Positions 1 through 9,632 are shown, counted from the first letter of the stretch. The stretch: DNA of 64,000 nucleotides from DASRFA01 sp035651755 (GCA_035651755.1 DASRFA010000056.1:496001-560000), one strand, 5' to 3'. Program-made: numbers and translations. Notes: generated by a model not told the origin, from the sequence alone.

Positions 1-1338
<1,338 letters not shown>

Positions 1339-1350
1339 CGTAGGAACGAG

Positions 1351-1424
1351 CGTCGCGGCTCCGGGAGAGGAGCCGCGACGGGGGAAGGGCGCGGGGCGAG
1401 AGCCTCCGCGCCCTTTTTCTTTTT
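1351..1424 (+). terminator. Tandem hairpin, intrinsic terminator of groEL
   Basis: A perfect 12-bp stem (1351-1362 with 1369-1380, 6-nt loop) starts 12 nt after the groEL stop. A second perfect 10-bp stem follows (1385-1394 with 1406-1415) and runs into a T-rich tract at 1414-1424 (TTTTTCTTTTT). The second hairpin with its U-tract is a textbook Rho-independent terminator. The first may be an mRNA-stabilising 3' hairpin. Confidence 0.9.
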
Positions 1425-1494
1425 GGCGCCCGCCGGCGTGCGCAACGCGTATCGCGGCGCGATTCAATTCTGGCGGAAGGTCGACCAGCGGGCG

Positions 1495-1500
1495 TAGGAT
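1495..1500 (+). promoter_or_regulatory. Possible -10 element TAGGAT for the cytochrome gene
   Basis: TAGGAT lies 8 nt before the ATG at 1509. It resembles the TAG-type -10 elements in front of other genes in this window, and would give an almost leaderless mRNA. I see no convincing -35 at 16-18 nt spacing. Confidence 0.35.
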
Positions 1501-1508
1501 GGCCAGCC

Positions 1509-3005
1509 ATGTCTCGCGGGATCCTTCTCGGCACCGCCGCGGTCGCGCTGCTCGCGTGTCTCGCCGTCCCGCCGGCGGCGCGCGGCGAGGACCGCGCCGG
1601 GTACCTCCAGCAAAGTCCGGGTGCGGGCGATCCGGCGGACATCGACGCCTGGCGCAAGGGGGACGACCTCGGCGGGCTCACCCCGTACCCGCCCGCGCCG
1701 CCCGGGACGCCGAACCCGGGGAAGCCCCTCTATCTCTTCGGAGGCCGCTTCGGGACGTCGTACGGCGCCCCCGCGCTCGGCATTCCGTTCGCCGAGTGGT
1801 CGCAACGCATGAGGGCACAGCGGGCGTCGGTCGACGCGGCCGCGCGCAGGATGCTCACCGACCGCTTCGACCTCACCTGTCGCACCCGGGAGGGCGTGAC
1901 CATGAGCCGCGCCAAGCCGCAGCCGATCGGGCCGGCGGCGAAGCTTCCTGCCGGCGTCGCGAGCTGGGAGGAGTACGCGGCCCTGCCGCCGGACGAGATC
2001 AAGCGCCGCGGCGACTTCCCGTGGGTCCCGCTCGGCCATCCCCTGCATTCCACGGCGCACATGGTGTTCCCCGCGCAGTGGACGCGCGTGCACCCGGAGC
2101 ACGAGCGCTTCGACGTCGGCTTCGACATCCCCGACTGCTTCCTTCCGGAGTTTCCGCCGCCTCTCTACTTGACGACGCATCGCGAGCTCGGCGACGTCAC
2201 GCGCGGCGTCGAGATCACCTACGGGAACTACTTCGACATGTTCGACGGGCTCATCACCCCCGAGCAGATGGAAGGGCTGCGCCTCCTCGTCACGCCGTTT
2301 CAGACGACGTGGTTCAACGTCACCAACCATCGCGTCACGGCACAGCCGAGCCAGGGCGTGAGCTGCTTCTCCTGCCACGTGAACGGCCACACCAACGGCG
2401 CGATCGAGCTCGCTCCGGACTCGCGGCCGAACTACGCCCGGCTACGCGTCGACTCGCCCACCATGCGCGGCAACTGGGCGCAGCTCGTCCTCTCGTCGAA
2501 GCGATCGATCCACACGATGGACCACTTCGCCGAGGTCGAGGAGTACTTCGACGGCGACACGGCGATGCTCGCGGCGATCGGCGGCCGCACGCTCCAGAAG
2601 CCGCAGTCGAACCACATGGGCGACTTCAACTCGATCATCGACTTCCCGCCGGCTCCCAAGCTGGACCCGCTCGGCCGTCTCGACCCGTCGAAGGCCACCG
2701 CCGAGGAGCTGCGCGGAGAGGCGCTGTTCGAGGGCAAGGCGCGGTGCGCCGCTTGCCATCCCGCCGCGCAGCAGTTCACCGACAACGGGATGCACGATCT
2801 GCTGGTCGAGCGATTCTACGTCGGGCGACCCGAGGGCACGATCAAGACGTTTCCGCTGCGCGGGATCAAGGACTCGCCGCCCTACCTGCACGACGGCCGA
2901 TTGCTGACCCTCGAGGATGCCGTGCTGTTCTTCGACGTCGTGCTCGGGACGCATCTGACGGCGTCCGAGAAGAGCGACCTCGCCGCGTACCTGCGCGCGC
3001 TTTGA
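1509..3005 (+). CDS. Exported di-haem c-type cytochrome, MauG/CcpA-peroxidase-like
   Basis: A 498-residue protein with a Sec signal peptide (about 1-26; hydrophobic ILLGTAAVALLACLAV, cleavage near PPAARG), so it acts in the periplasm. Two CxxCH haem c attachment sites are visible: CFSCH at 286-290 and CAACH at 413-417. The C-terminal segment around DSPPYLHDGRLLTLEDAV is typical of the bacterial di-haem cytochrome c peroxidase/MauG superfamily. The N-terminal half is longer than in classical CcpA (about 330 residues) and I do not recognise it. The substrate is unknown: peroxidase, MauG-like oxidase or electron-transfer partner are all possible. It stands alone between a terminator and an SDR gene with its own predicted promoter. 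Start chosen because the signal peptide begins there. Confidence 0.75.
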   Translation: MSRGILLGTAAVALLACLAVPPAARGEDRAGYLQQSPGAGDPADIDAWRKGDDLGGLTPYPPAPPGTPNPGKPLYLFGGRFGTSYGAPALGIPFAEWSQRMRAQRASVDAAARRMLTDRFDLTCRTREGVTMSRAKPQPIGPAAKLPAGVASWEEYAALPPDEIKRRGDFPWVPLGHPLHSTAHMVFPAQWTRVHPEHERFDVGFDIPDCFLPEFPPPLYLTTHRELGDVTRGVEITYGNYFDMFDGLITPEQMEGLRLLVTPFQTTWFNVTNHRVTAQPSQGVSCFSCHVNGHTNGAIELAPDSRPNYARLRVDSPTMRGNWAQLVLSSKRSIHTMDHFAEVEEYFDGDTAMLAAIGGRTLQKPQSNHMGDFNSIIDFPPAPKLDPLGRLDPSKATAEELRGEALFEGKARCAACHPAAQQFTDNGMHDLLVERFYVGRPEGTIKTFPLRGIKDSPPYLHDGRLLTLEDAVLFFDVVLGTHLTASEKSDLAAYLRAL

Positions 3006-3038
3006 TTCGACGAAGGGGTCGAAGCGCGACGCGCGTGA

Positions 3039-3067
3039 TGGACAGCTCGTTCCGGCGGGTCTAGCGT
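3039..3067 (+). promoter_or_regulatory. Predicted sigma70-type promoter of SDR gene (leaderless)
   Basis: TGGACA (3039-3044, five of six to TTGACA), a 17-bp spacer and TAGCGT (3062-3067). The expected transcription start falls at about 3073-3075, on the ATG at 3074, so the mRNA would be leaderless. Confidence 0.5.
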
Positions 3068-3073
3068 CCGGCC

Positions 3074-3847
3074 ATGAAGGGAACGGCGCTCATCACGGGG
3101 GCGTCCGCCGGTCTCGGACGCGACTACGCGAAGCTCTTCGCCGCGGACGGGCACGACGTCGTGCTGGTCGCGCGGCGGCGCGAGCAGCTCGAGGCACTCG
3201 CGCGCGAGCTCGGCGCGGCGCATCCCATCGCAGCGCACGTCCTGCCGTACGATCTCGCCGACCGCGGCACGCCGCAGCGAATCGCCGCCGACCTGCGCGA
3301 GCGCGGGCTCGCGATCGACTTCCTGGTGAACAACGCCGGGTTCGGATCGACCGGCGCGTTCGCCGAGTCGGATGCCGGACAGCAGCTCGACATGATCCAG
3401 GTGAACGTGACCGCGCTCGTCGAGCTGACGCGCCTTCTCTTGCCCGACATGCTGGCGCGGCGCCGCGGGCGAATCCTGAACGTCGGCTCGACGGCGGGCT
3501 TTCAGCCCGGGCCCTTCATGGCGACGTACTACGCGACCAAGGCGTTCGTGAACTCCTTCACCGAGTCGCTCGCCTTCGAGCTCTCCGGGACCGGCGTCAC
3601 GGCGACCGTCAGCTGCCCGGGCGCGACCGCGACCGAGTTCGCGGGCCACGCCGGCAACGACAAGTCGCTCCTCTTCCGGCTCGGCGCCGCCGACTCGATG
3701 ACGGTCGCGCGCGAGGGCTACGCCGCCATGCATGCCGGCAAATCGATGGTCGTCCACGGCTTCACGAACAAGCTCGGCGTGCAGGCGCTGCGCGTGAGCC
3801 CGCGCGCGATGGCGACCGGACTCGCGGCGCGGCTCAACCGCGCCTGA
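3074..3847 (+). CDS. Short-chain dehydrogenase/reductase (classical SDR)
   Basis: A 257-residue NAD(P)-dependent oxidoreductase of the classical SDR family. Visible are the dinucleotide-binding motif TGASAGLG near the N-terminus, the NNAGFG motif, the catalytic Ser in NVGSTAG and the YxxxK motif (YYATK). RR residues after the second β-strand (VLVARRREQLEAL) suggest NADP(H). The order resembles the DltE/YqjQ-like subgroup annotated as acyl- or ketoreductases, but the substrate cannot be told. It has its own predicted promoter and is followed by a 158-bp gap that contains nothing I recognise, then by oppositely oriented genes. Confidence 0.85.
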   Translation: MKGTALITGASAGLGRDYAKLFAADGHDVVLVARRREQLEALARELGAAHPIAAHVLPYDLADRGTPQRIAADLRERGLAIDFLVNNAGFGSTGAFAESDAGQQLDMIQVNVTALVELTRLLLPDMLARRRGRILNVGSTAGFQPGPFMATYYATKAFVNSFTESLAFELSGTGVTATVSCPGATATEFAGHAGNDKSLLFRLGAADSMTVAREGYAAMHAGKSMVVHGFTNKLGVQALRVSPRAMATGLAARLNRA

Positions 3848-4005
3848 GCGACGCGCGCACGACGCCCGCGGCGGTGGCCCGACCGAGGTGCGCGGTGATC
3901 CGACCGGATGCTCGCCCGCGGTCACGGGCACCCAGATTCCCACTCGAGGCCGCCGGAAGGCGCGCTCTTCCGCGATCGCGCGCGGGCGTCGCGGCGGGCG
4001 GACGG

Positions 4006-4458
4006 TCAACCGGCTCGCCGGCCTTCGAGCTGCGCCGTGAGCTTCCGCGTCGCGACGAAGACGTAGGCGGTGCGCACCAGCGCGGCGACCTCTTTCCAGT
4101 CCGGCTTCGTGTCGAGCACCATCCCGACCCAGCCGCTCGGGCCGACGTACGGCGGGCGGAAGAATCGCTCGGGGTCGGCGTCGATCAGCGCCTCCTGCGC
4201 GCCGAGCGGCTGCGGCAGCCAGACCGCGAGATGCTCGGCCCCGTGGTGATGGTCGTCGAGCATCGCGAACACCTTGCCCTTGCCCGCAAACCAGGTCGGC
4301 TCGCCGTGCGACAGCTTCTCGTTCGCTTCCGGGAGCGCGAGGCAGATCTTGCGGAGGCGCTCGACCAGTCGTTCCCGCGCCGGCGTGCGAGCGCGAACCG
4401 GATGCGACGTCGTCGAAGGCTGCTTCTTCGCGCCGACCGATCTCGCCCCCCTTCGCAC
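4006..4458 (-). CDS. MmcQ/YjbR family protein
   Basis: A roughly 150-residue small cytoplasmic protein. The part from about residue 30, LRKICLALPEANEKLSHGEP, followed by a W..GKGKVFAML segment and the closing VRTAYVFVATRKL region, fits the YjbR/MmcQ (CyaY-like double-wing, DUF419) family, whose biochemical role is not established. The first 28 residues are basic and outside the family core, and the initiation codon at 4458 would be GTG without a clear ribosome-binding site, so the true start may be further in. It diverges from the NTF2-like gene. Confidence 0.75.
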   Translation of the reverse strand: MRRGARSVGAKKQPSTTSHPVRARTPARERLVERLRKICLALPEANEKLSHGEPTWFAGKGKVFAMLDDHHHGAEHLAVWLPQPLGAQEALIDADPERFFRPPYVGPSGWVGMVLDTKPDWKEVAALVRTAYVFVATRKLTAQLEGRRAG

Positions 4459-4511
4459 CCGAACGTGATCGCCGACGGCGCCGAGTTGGGCAAGCCGGGA
4501 CGTCGTCGGCG

Positions 4512-4541
4512 TTGGCCGCCCGCATCCATGCGCGCTAGAGA
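4512..4541 (+). promoter_or_regulatory. Predicted promoter of NTF2-like gene
   Basis: TTGGCC (4512-4517), an 18-bp spacer and TAGAGA (4536-4541). Transcription would start near 4548, which makes the GTG at 4558 the likely initiator and rules out the ATG at 4528. Confidence 0.35.
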
Positions 4542-4557
4542 GGCCGCAGAGTCACTC

Positions 4558-4971
4558 GTGACGGCAACACTCGAGGAGCGGATCGCGATCGCGCGCGCTC
4601 ACGCGGCCGCCGAGCGGCGGGGCGACCTGGAGGCGACCCTCGCGACGCTCGACCCCGACCCGCTGTACGAGCTGCTTCCGGTCGGACGCGCCTTCCGCGG
4701 CATGGACGCCGCGCGTCGCTACTACGAGCACTTCTTCGCGAACTTTCGTCCGCTCGCGCGCGCGTCGGAGATGCATGCGGAGTGGGCCAACGAGGTCGGC
4801 GTCGCGCAGGAGTACACGATCCATCTCCACCTCGCCGACGGCAGCGAGGAGCGGCATCGCCTGATCGCGATCCTCACCTTCGGGAAGGAGAAGCTCTCCG
4901 GCGAGCGCGTCTACGCGAGCGACCGCTTGCTGCGGCTGATGTTCGGGCCGGCCTACGACCTCGCGATTTAG
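4558..4971 (+). CDS. SnoaL/NTF2-like polyketide-cyclase-fold protein
   Basis: A 137-residue protein (GTG start; a longer ATG start at 4528 is in frame but precedes the predicted -10). The sequence fits a SnoaL/ketosteroid isomerase-type cone fold: an N-terminal helix with AxAAERRGDLEATLATLD, then GRAFRGMDAARRYYEHFF, and β-strands in the second half (EYTIHLHLADGSEERHRLIAIL). Members are small isomerases, cyclases or ligand binders, and nothing tells the substrate. It converges with a doubtful small ORF, sharing the stop region. Confidence 0.7.
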   Translation: MTATLEERIAIARAHAAAERRGDLEATLATLDPDPLYELLPVGRAFRGMDAARRYYEHFFANFRPLARASEMHAEWANEVGVAQEYTIHLHLADGSEERHRLIAILTFGKEKLSGERVYASDRLLRLMFGPAYDLAI

Positions 4972-5141
4972 GCGCCGGTCGCGACGGCAATCATCTCGCG
5001 GGAGATCTGGGAAACGTTCGTCGGCTGGGACCGGAGTTGCGGCAGCATGTCCGGGGTCAGCATCATGTGGGTCGCGAAGCGGTCGTCGGGGTGGTCGAGC
5101 GGGCACGTCACGAGCCGCTCCCACGTGCGGTGGTGAAGCAT
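4968..5141 (-). CDS. Small ORF of unknown function (57 aa), doubtful
   Basis: An ATG-initiated 57-codon frame, MLHHRTWERLVTCPLDHPDD..., whose composition (mixed hydrophobic, His, Thr, Met, Pro) differs from the Arg/Ala-rich out-of-frame translations typical of this genome. It converges on the NTF2-like gene with a 4-nt overlap. I recognise no family. It could be the remnant of a longer protein, because the same frame stays open upstream to about 5285. Confidence 0.3.
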   Translation of the reverse strand: MLHHRTWERLVTCPLDHPDDRFATHMMLTPDMLPQLRSQPTNVSQISREMIAVATGA

Positions 5142-5617
5142 GGGCTCGTGCGAGTCGTTGTCAAGGCATAACTTCGTTGCGTACGGGGGACGGGACCGCT
5201 CGGTCGTCGCCTTCGCGCGTCGCTGGGCTTCGCCGGGCGCGCCCGGGACGCCGTCTGCCGATGCGCCGCCGGCTCGCGCGGCCAACGGACACCGTCGCGA
5301 GCACGACGAGGAGAAGAGCCGCGACCGGGCTCGATCGGCGCGCAGGCGGCGGCGCGCTGCCGCCCCGTGCCGCGTCCGCCCTGCGAGGGATCCGGTGATG
5401 CTTCCGCGTGCGAGGTCACCCGGCGTGCAGACATGGGGCGTGCCTTCATTCGAGGCAGCGGCGATCGCCGGGGGGCGCCGCCTCGCGCCCGAGCACGCGG
5501 AAAGCCCACGACCGCAGCCACGGAGCCCGGCCGCAGACAGGCGCCTAGCCTTTCGGCGCCGCTTCCATTAACAACGATCCCAGGCCATCTCGTTCGACCT
5601 CGCCGGCCCTCAATTCC
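5142..5617. other. Gene-free 476-bp region upstream of ffh
   Basis: No credible gene is visible on either strand. One minus-strand frame encodes a signal-peptide-like VAALLLVVLATVSVGRA segment but has no start codon. A TAGCCT (5546-5551) and an AT-richer patch (5567-5580) are the only promoter-like features before ffh. I found no tRNA and could not recognise a 4.5S/SRP RNA by eye. Confidence 0.4.
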
Positions 5618-6967
5618 ATGTTCGACGCTCTCTCCGACAAGCTCGACGCCGTCTTTCGCCGGATCCGCGGCACCGGCCGGATCACCGAGGCGAACGTCGA
5701 GGAGGCGCTGCGCGACGTGCGCATGGCGCTCCTCGAGGCGGACGTCAATTTCAAGGTCGCGAAGACCTTCATCGACCGCGTCAAGGAGCGGGCGATGGGG
5801 CAGGAGGTGCTGCGGAGCCTGACGCCCGAGCAGCACCTCATCAAGATCGTCCACGAGGAGCTGACCGCCATCATGGGCGGCGCGGCCGGCAAGCTCGACC
5901 TCTCGGGCGAGCCGCCGGCGGTCGTCATGCTGGTCGGCCTCCAGGGATCCGGCAAGACCACGACCGCCGCGAAGCTCGCGACCCTGCTCCTCTCCTCGCA
6001 GCGCCCGCGACGTCCCTTCCTGGTTCCGCTCGACCTGTCACGGCCCGCCGCGATCGAGCAGCTGAAGACGCTCGCCGCCCAGGTCGGCGACGGCTGCGGC
6101 GTCTACGACACGCCGTCCGCGGGCGGCGACCCGGCCGCGATCGCGAAGGCGGCCATCGTCCAGGCGCGCAACTCCGGCTACGAGGCCGTCCTCCTCGACA
6201 CCGCCGGCCGGCTCGCGATCGACGAGCCCCTCATGGCCGAGCTCCGCCGCGTCCGCGACGCGGTGAAGCCGCGCCAGACGCTGCTCGTCGCCGACGCGAT
6301 GACGGGCCAGGACGCGGTCACGGTCGCGACCGGCTTCCGCGACGGGGTCGGCATCGACGGCGTCGTCCTCTCGAAGATGGAAGGCGACGCCCGCGGCGGC
6401 GCCGCGCTCTCGATCCACGCGGTCACCGACAAGCCCATTCTCTTCGTCGGCGTCGGCGAGAAGCTGGCCGCGCTCGAGGCCTTCCACCCCGAGCGCGTCG
6501 CCTCTCGCATCCTCGGGATGGGCGACGTCATGTCGCTCATCGAGAAGGCGCAGGCCGCTTACGACGCGAAGCAGGCGGAGGCGCTCCAGAAGAAGCTCCG
6601 CAAGGACGAGTTCACCCTCGAGGACTTCCGCGATCAGCTCCGCGCCGTGAAGAAGATGGGATCCGTCGCCGACCTGATCGGGATGATCCCGGGCATGAAG
6701 AAGCTCACCAAGGGCCAGGACCTCGCGGGCGCCGACGACGACCTCAAGCGCATCGAGGCGATCATCAACTCGATGACGCGCCAGGAGCGGCACGATCACC
6801 TGATCCTGAACGCCAACCGGCGAAAGCGCATCGCCGCCGGCAGCGGGACGAGCGTCGCCGAGGTCAACCGGTTCCTCAAGCAGTACCAGCAGGCGCGGAA
6901 GGTGATGAAGAGCCTCACCAAAGGCGGGGCGCGCGGTCTCCTTGCTCAGCTGCAGGCCGGACGTTAA
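5618..6967 (+). CDS. ffh: Signal recognition particle protein Ffh (SRP54)
   Basis: A 449-residue GTPase of the signal recognition particle that binds 4.5S RNA and hydrophobic signal sequences and docks on FtsY. Domains in order: N domain (about 1-90; LRDVRMALLEADVNFKVAK), G domain with P-loop GLQGSGKTTTAAKLA, DTAGRLAIDEPLM, and the TGQDAV and KMEGDARGGAALS segments, then the Met-rich M domain (about 300-449; LIGMIPGMKKL). Length is normal. It heads the conserved cluster ffh-rpsP-khpA-rimM-trmD. Confidence 0.98.
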   Translation: MFDALSDKLDAVFRRIRGTGRITEANVEEALRDVRMALLEADVNFKVAKTFIDRVKERAMGQEVLRSLTPEQHLIKIVHEELTAIMGGAAGKLDLSGEPPAVVMLVGLQGSGKTTTAAKLATLLLSSQRPRRPFLVPLDLSRPAAIEQLKTLAAQVGDGCGVYDTPSAGGDPAAIAKAAIVQARNSGYEAVLLDTAGRLAIDEPLMAELRRVRDAVKPRQTLLVADAMTGQDAVTVATGFRDGVGIDGVVLSKMEGDARGGAALSIHAVTDKPILFVGVGEKLAALEAFHPERVASRILGMGDVMSLIEKAQAAYDAKQAEALQKKLRKDEFTLEDFRDQLRAVKKMGSVADLIGMIPGMKKLTKGQDLAGADDDLKRIEAIINSMTRQERHDHLILNANRRKRIAAGSGTSVAEVNRFLKQYQQARKVMKSLTKGGARGLLAQLQAGR

Positions 6968-7022
6968 CAACCGCGAAACCTCAAAGACCGCAAAATTCAC
7001 TATTTCCGGCCGCGACAACGGG

Positions 7023-7028
7023 TAGAAT
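7023..7028 (+). promoter_or_regulatory. -10 element TAGAAT upstream of rpsP
   Basis: TAGAAT, five of six to consensus, sits in the 86-bp ffh-rpsP gap, which is AT-richer than its surroundings (6968-7010). No good -35 is seen at proper spacing. It could give rpsP-khpA-rimM-trmD a promoter of their own beside readthrough from ffh. Confidence 0.4.
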
Positions 7029-7053
7029 CGCGTGCGGGAATCGAGGAGCTGGA

Positions 7054-7341
7054 ATGGCAACACGGATCCGACTGACCCGTCACGGCAGCAAGAAGCGACC
7101 GTTCTATCGCATCGTCGCCGCGTCCACCGAGGCGCCGCGCGACGGCCGTTTCATCGAGCAGCTTGGCCACTACGACCCGACCAAGAATCCCGCCGTCGTC
7201 TCCCTCCACCTCGAGAAGCTCGAAGCCTGGATTCGCCGGGGCGCTCGCCCCTCCGAGACGGTGAACCGCCTCATGAGAAAGGCCGGCTGGAAGGGCGTCG
7301 CCCCGACCGCCGAGCCCGCGCGAGCTTCGTCCGAGGGGTGA
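7054..7341 (+). CDS. rpsP: 30S ribosomal protein bS16
   Basis: A 95-residue small-subunit ribosomal protein. It opens MATRIRLTRHGSKKRPFYRI, the signature of bS16, and continues with RDGRFIEQLGHYDPTKNP. It has a good ribosome-binding site (GAGGAGCTGGA) before the ATG. It lies between ffh and khpA, the usual place. Confidence 0.98.
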   Translation: MATRIRLTRHGSKKRPFYRIVAASTEAPRDGRFIEQLGHYDPTKNPAVVSLHLEKLEAWIRRGARPSETVNRLMRKAGWKGVAPTAEPARASSEG

Positions 7342-7345
7342 GATC

Positions 7346-7582
7346 ATGAAGGAACTCGTGGAAATGCTGGCAAAGCACCTCGTGAACCGTCCCGAGGAGG
7401 TCCAGGTGCGAGAGACCCAGGGCGACACGGCGTCGGTGATCGAGCTGCGCGTCGCGTCCGAGGACCTGGGGCGGATCATCGGCAAGCAGGGCCGCACCGC
7501 GAAGTCGATCCGGACCGTGGTGAACGCGGCGGCCTCGCGCATCAACCGCAAGGTCGTTCTCGAGATCATCGAGGACAAGTAG
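7346..7582 (+). CDS. khpA: KH-domain RNA-binding protein KhpA
   Basis: A 78-residue single type II KH domain. The GxxG loop is visible in RIIGKQGRTAKSIRTVV. It acts as a small RNA-binding protein in the cytoplasm, often with KhpB/Jag. It starts 4 nt after the rpsP stop and is translationally linked. Length and position between rpsP and rimM are standard. Confidence 0.95.
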   Translation: MKELVEMLAKHLVNRPEEVQVRETQGDTASVIELRVASEDLGRIIGKQGRTAKSIRTVVNAAASRINRKVVLEIIEDK

Positions 7583-7588
7583 GAGCGG

Positions 7589-8152
7589 GTGTCGTCCCGG
7601 GGCCCCGACGCGAGCCGCGATCCGCGCGTCGTCCCGCTCGGCCGCATCGTGGCCGGACACGGCGTGCGCGGCCTGGCGCGGGTGAAGCCCTTCAACCCGG
7701 CGTCGCCGACCCTCGCCTCCTGCGGCGAGGCCCGCCTGGCGAAGCCCGGCCAGGAGCCGCGGACGCACCGGATCCGCGAGTGCCGTCCCCACCGCGGGAT
7801 GCTGCTCGTGTCGTTCGAAGGGATCGACAGCCTGAACGACCTCGAGCCCTGGATCGGGAGCACGGTCGAGGTCGACGCCGGCGCGCTCGCGGAACCGGCG
7901 GAGGGCGAGCTCTACCACCACGAGACGCTCGGGCTCGAGGTGCGGACCACGGCCGGCACGCGCCTCGGGACGATCGTCGACGTGATGGCGCTCCCCGCGA
8001 ACGACGTATGGGTCGTGCGCGAGGGCGGGGCGGACGCGGCCGAGGGCGCGCGCGAGTGGCTCATCCCGGCGGTCGCGCCGATCGTGACGGAGATCGACCT
8101 GCGCGCGCGCGTCGCCCGCATCGATCCGATCCCGGGCCTGCTCGACGTTTGA
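7589..8152 (+). CDS. rimM: Ribosome maturation factor RimM
   Basis: A 187-residue 16S rRNA-processing factor for 30S assembly, binding uS19. It has an N-terminal RimM β-barrel (LGRIVAGHGVRGLARVKPFN) and a C-terminal PRC-barrel (YHHETLGLEVRTTAGTRLGTI through EWLIPAVAPIV). It starts with GTG just downstream of an AGGAGCG ribosome-binding site that overlaps the khpA stop. It is part of the rpsP-trmD operon. Confidence 0.95.
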   Translation: MSSRGPDASRDPRVVPLGRIVAGHGVRGLARVKPFNPASPTLASCGEARLAKPGQEPRTHRIRECRPHRGMLLVSFEGIDSLNDLEPWIGSTVEVDAGALAEPAEGELYHHETLGLEVRTTAGTRLGTIVDVMALPANDVWVVREGGADAAEGAREWLIPAVAPIVTEIDLRARVARIDPIPGLLDV

Positions 8153-8234
8153 CGCGCCCGCGCCGGGCGCGCATCGCTCGCACGAGCTTCGGGGTGAGAC
8201 GCGGCGACGCCCGCCCCTCCCCGACCGGCACACC

Positions 8235-9056
8235 ATGCGAATCGACGTGATCACGATCTTCCCCGAGTACTTCTCGGGGGTCCTCGCGACGAGCCTTCTC
8301 GGCAAGGCGATCGCCCGCGGCGACATCGACGTCCGGCTCCACCAGCTGCGCGACTGGGCGACCGACCGGCACCGCACGGTCGACGACACGCCGTACGGCG
8401 GCGGCGAGGGCATGGTGATGAAGATCGAGCCGCTGGTGGCCGCGGTCGAGGCCGTCGCCGGGCCTTCCGCGCACCGCGTGCTGCTCTCGGCACGCGGCCG
8501 GCGGCTCACGCAGCGCCGCGCAGCCGAGCTCGCCGGGACGGCGCAGCTCGTGCTCGTCTGCGGGCGCTACGAGGGCGTCGACGAGCGCTTCGGCGCGTAC
8601 GTCGACGAGGAGCTCTGCGTCGGCGACTACGTGCTCTCGGGCGGCGAGGCGGCGGCAGCGGTCGTCATCGACGCGATCGCGCGGCTCGTCCCGGGCGTGA
8701 TCGGGAACCGCGCATCGCTCGCCGAGGAGTCGTTCGCGGACGGGCTCCTCGAGTACCCGCAGTACACCCGCCCGGAGGTCTTCCGGGGGATGCGGGTCCC
8801 GGAGGTCCTGCTCTCCGGCAACCATGCCGAGATCGCCCGCTGGCGGCGGGACTCGGCCCGCCGCGCGACCGCAGCCGTTCGGCCCGACCTCCTGGAGCGG
8901 GCGGGGTCCGGCGGGGGCGCCGCGCCCGGCGCCGGCGAGCCCGGCGCGGGCGAGAGGAAGGACGTCGCCGGCCCGGAATCCGCCGAAGAGCGCCCGCAGG
9001 GCCCCGACGAGCCGCCCCGCGGGGGCCGCTCCGGAGCCGGCCGCGAACGACCGTGA
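8235..9056 (+). CDS. trmD: tRNA (guanine-N1-)-methyltransferase TrmD with low-complexity tail
   Basis: A 273-residue SPOUT methyltransferase making m1G37 in tRNAs with SAM, preventing frameshifts. Visible are the start MRIDVITIFPEYF, DDTPYGGGEGMVMKIEP, the knotted SAM site LVCGRYEGVDERF and GDYVLSGGE. The family core ends near residue 225. The last 45-50 residues are a Gly/Ala/Pro/Glu-rich tail not found in TrmD of about 240 residues, probably a disordered extension. The stop overlaps the GTG start of the next methyltransferase, so the two are translationally coupled. Confidence 0.96.
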   Translation: MRIDVITIFPEYFSGVLATSLLGKAIARGDIDVRLHQLRDWATDRHRTVDDTPYGGGEGMVMKIEPLVAAVEAVAGPSAHRVLLSARGRRLTQRRAAELAGTAQLVLVCGRYEGVDERFGAYVDEELCVGDYVLSGGEAAAAVVIDAIARLVPGVIGNRASLAEESFADGLLEYPQYTRPEVFRGMRVPEVLLSGNHAEIARWRRDSARRATAAVRPDLLERAGSGGGAAPGAGEPGAGERKDVAGPESAEERPQGPDEPPRGGRSGAGRERP

Positions 9057-9625
9057 GCGCGCGCGCCCCGCTCTACGTGGCCCTCCTGCACCACCCGGTC
9101 CTCGACCGGTACGGCAAGGTCGTCACGACCTCGATCACCAACATGGACGTCCACGACATCGCGCGCTCGTGCAGGACCTACGGCGTTCGCCGGTTCTACG
9201 TCGCGCACCCCACTCCGGCGCTCCGGGCCCTCGCCGAGCGGATCGTGGAGCACTGGCGAAGTGGGTATGGAAGTCGTTACAACCCCTCGCGCTACGCGGC
9301 GATCTCGCTGGTCGAGGTGTCGAACGACCTCGAGCAGACGATCGCCGCCGTGGAGCAGGATTCCGGTCGGATGCCCACCCTGGTCGCGACATCGGCACGC
9401 CCCCGTTCGGGCGCATGGACGTACGGCGAGCTCGCCGCGCGCCTGCGCGCCGACGCGGCGCCATGCCTCTTGCTCTTCGGCACCGGATACGGCCTCGCCG
9501 ACGACGTGCTCGACCGCTGCGACGCGCAGCTCGAGCCGATCCGCGGAACGGCCGATTACAACCATCTGTCCGTCCGAGCGGCGGCGGCGATCGTTCTCGA
9601 CCGGCTCGCTCGACCGAGCGAATGA
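9053..9625 (+). CDS. SAM-dependent RNA methyltransferase of the TrmD operon (PF09936-type, SPOUT-like)
   Basis: A 190-residue protein, starting MSARAPLYVALLHHPVLDRYGK and continuing VVTTSITNMDVHDIARSCRT. This is the signature of the small family (TM1570-like) often encoded next to or fused to trmD in deltaproteobacteria, Thermotogae and Aquificae. The segments LLLFGTGYGLADDVL and YNHLSVRAAAAIVLDRL look like a trefoil-knot SAM site. The RNA target is not known. It overlaps trmD by 4 nt and is followed after 7 nt by rplS. Confidence 0.88.
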   Translation: MSARAPLYVALLHHPVLDRYGKVVTTSITNMDVHDIARSCRTYGVRRFYVAHPTPALRALAERIVEHWRSGYGSRYNPSRYAAISLVEVSNDLEQTIAAVEQDSGRMPTLVATSARPRSGAWTYGELAARLRADAAPCLLLFGTGYGLADDVLDRCDAQLEPIRGTADYNHLSVRAAAAIVLDRLARPSE

Positions 9626-9632
9626 GGAAGCC

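Noticed and set aside
5142..5617. SRP (4.5S) RNA or tRNA gene upstream of ffh
   Set aside because: No GGAA-tetraloop helix or cloverleaf could be made out by eye. A covariance-model search would decide.
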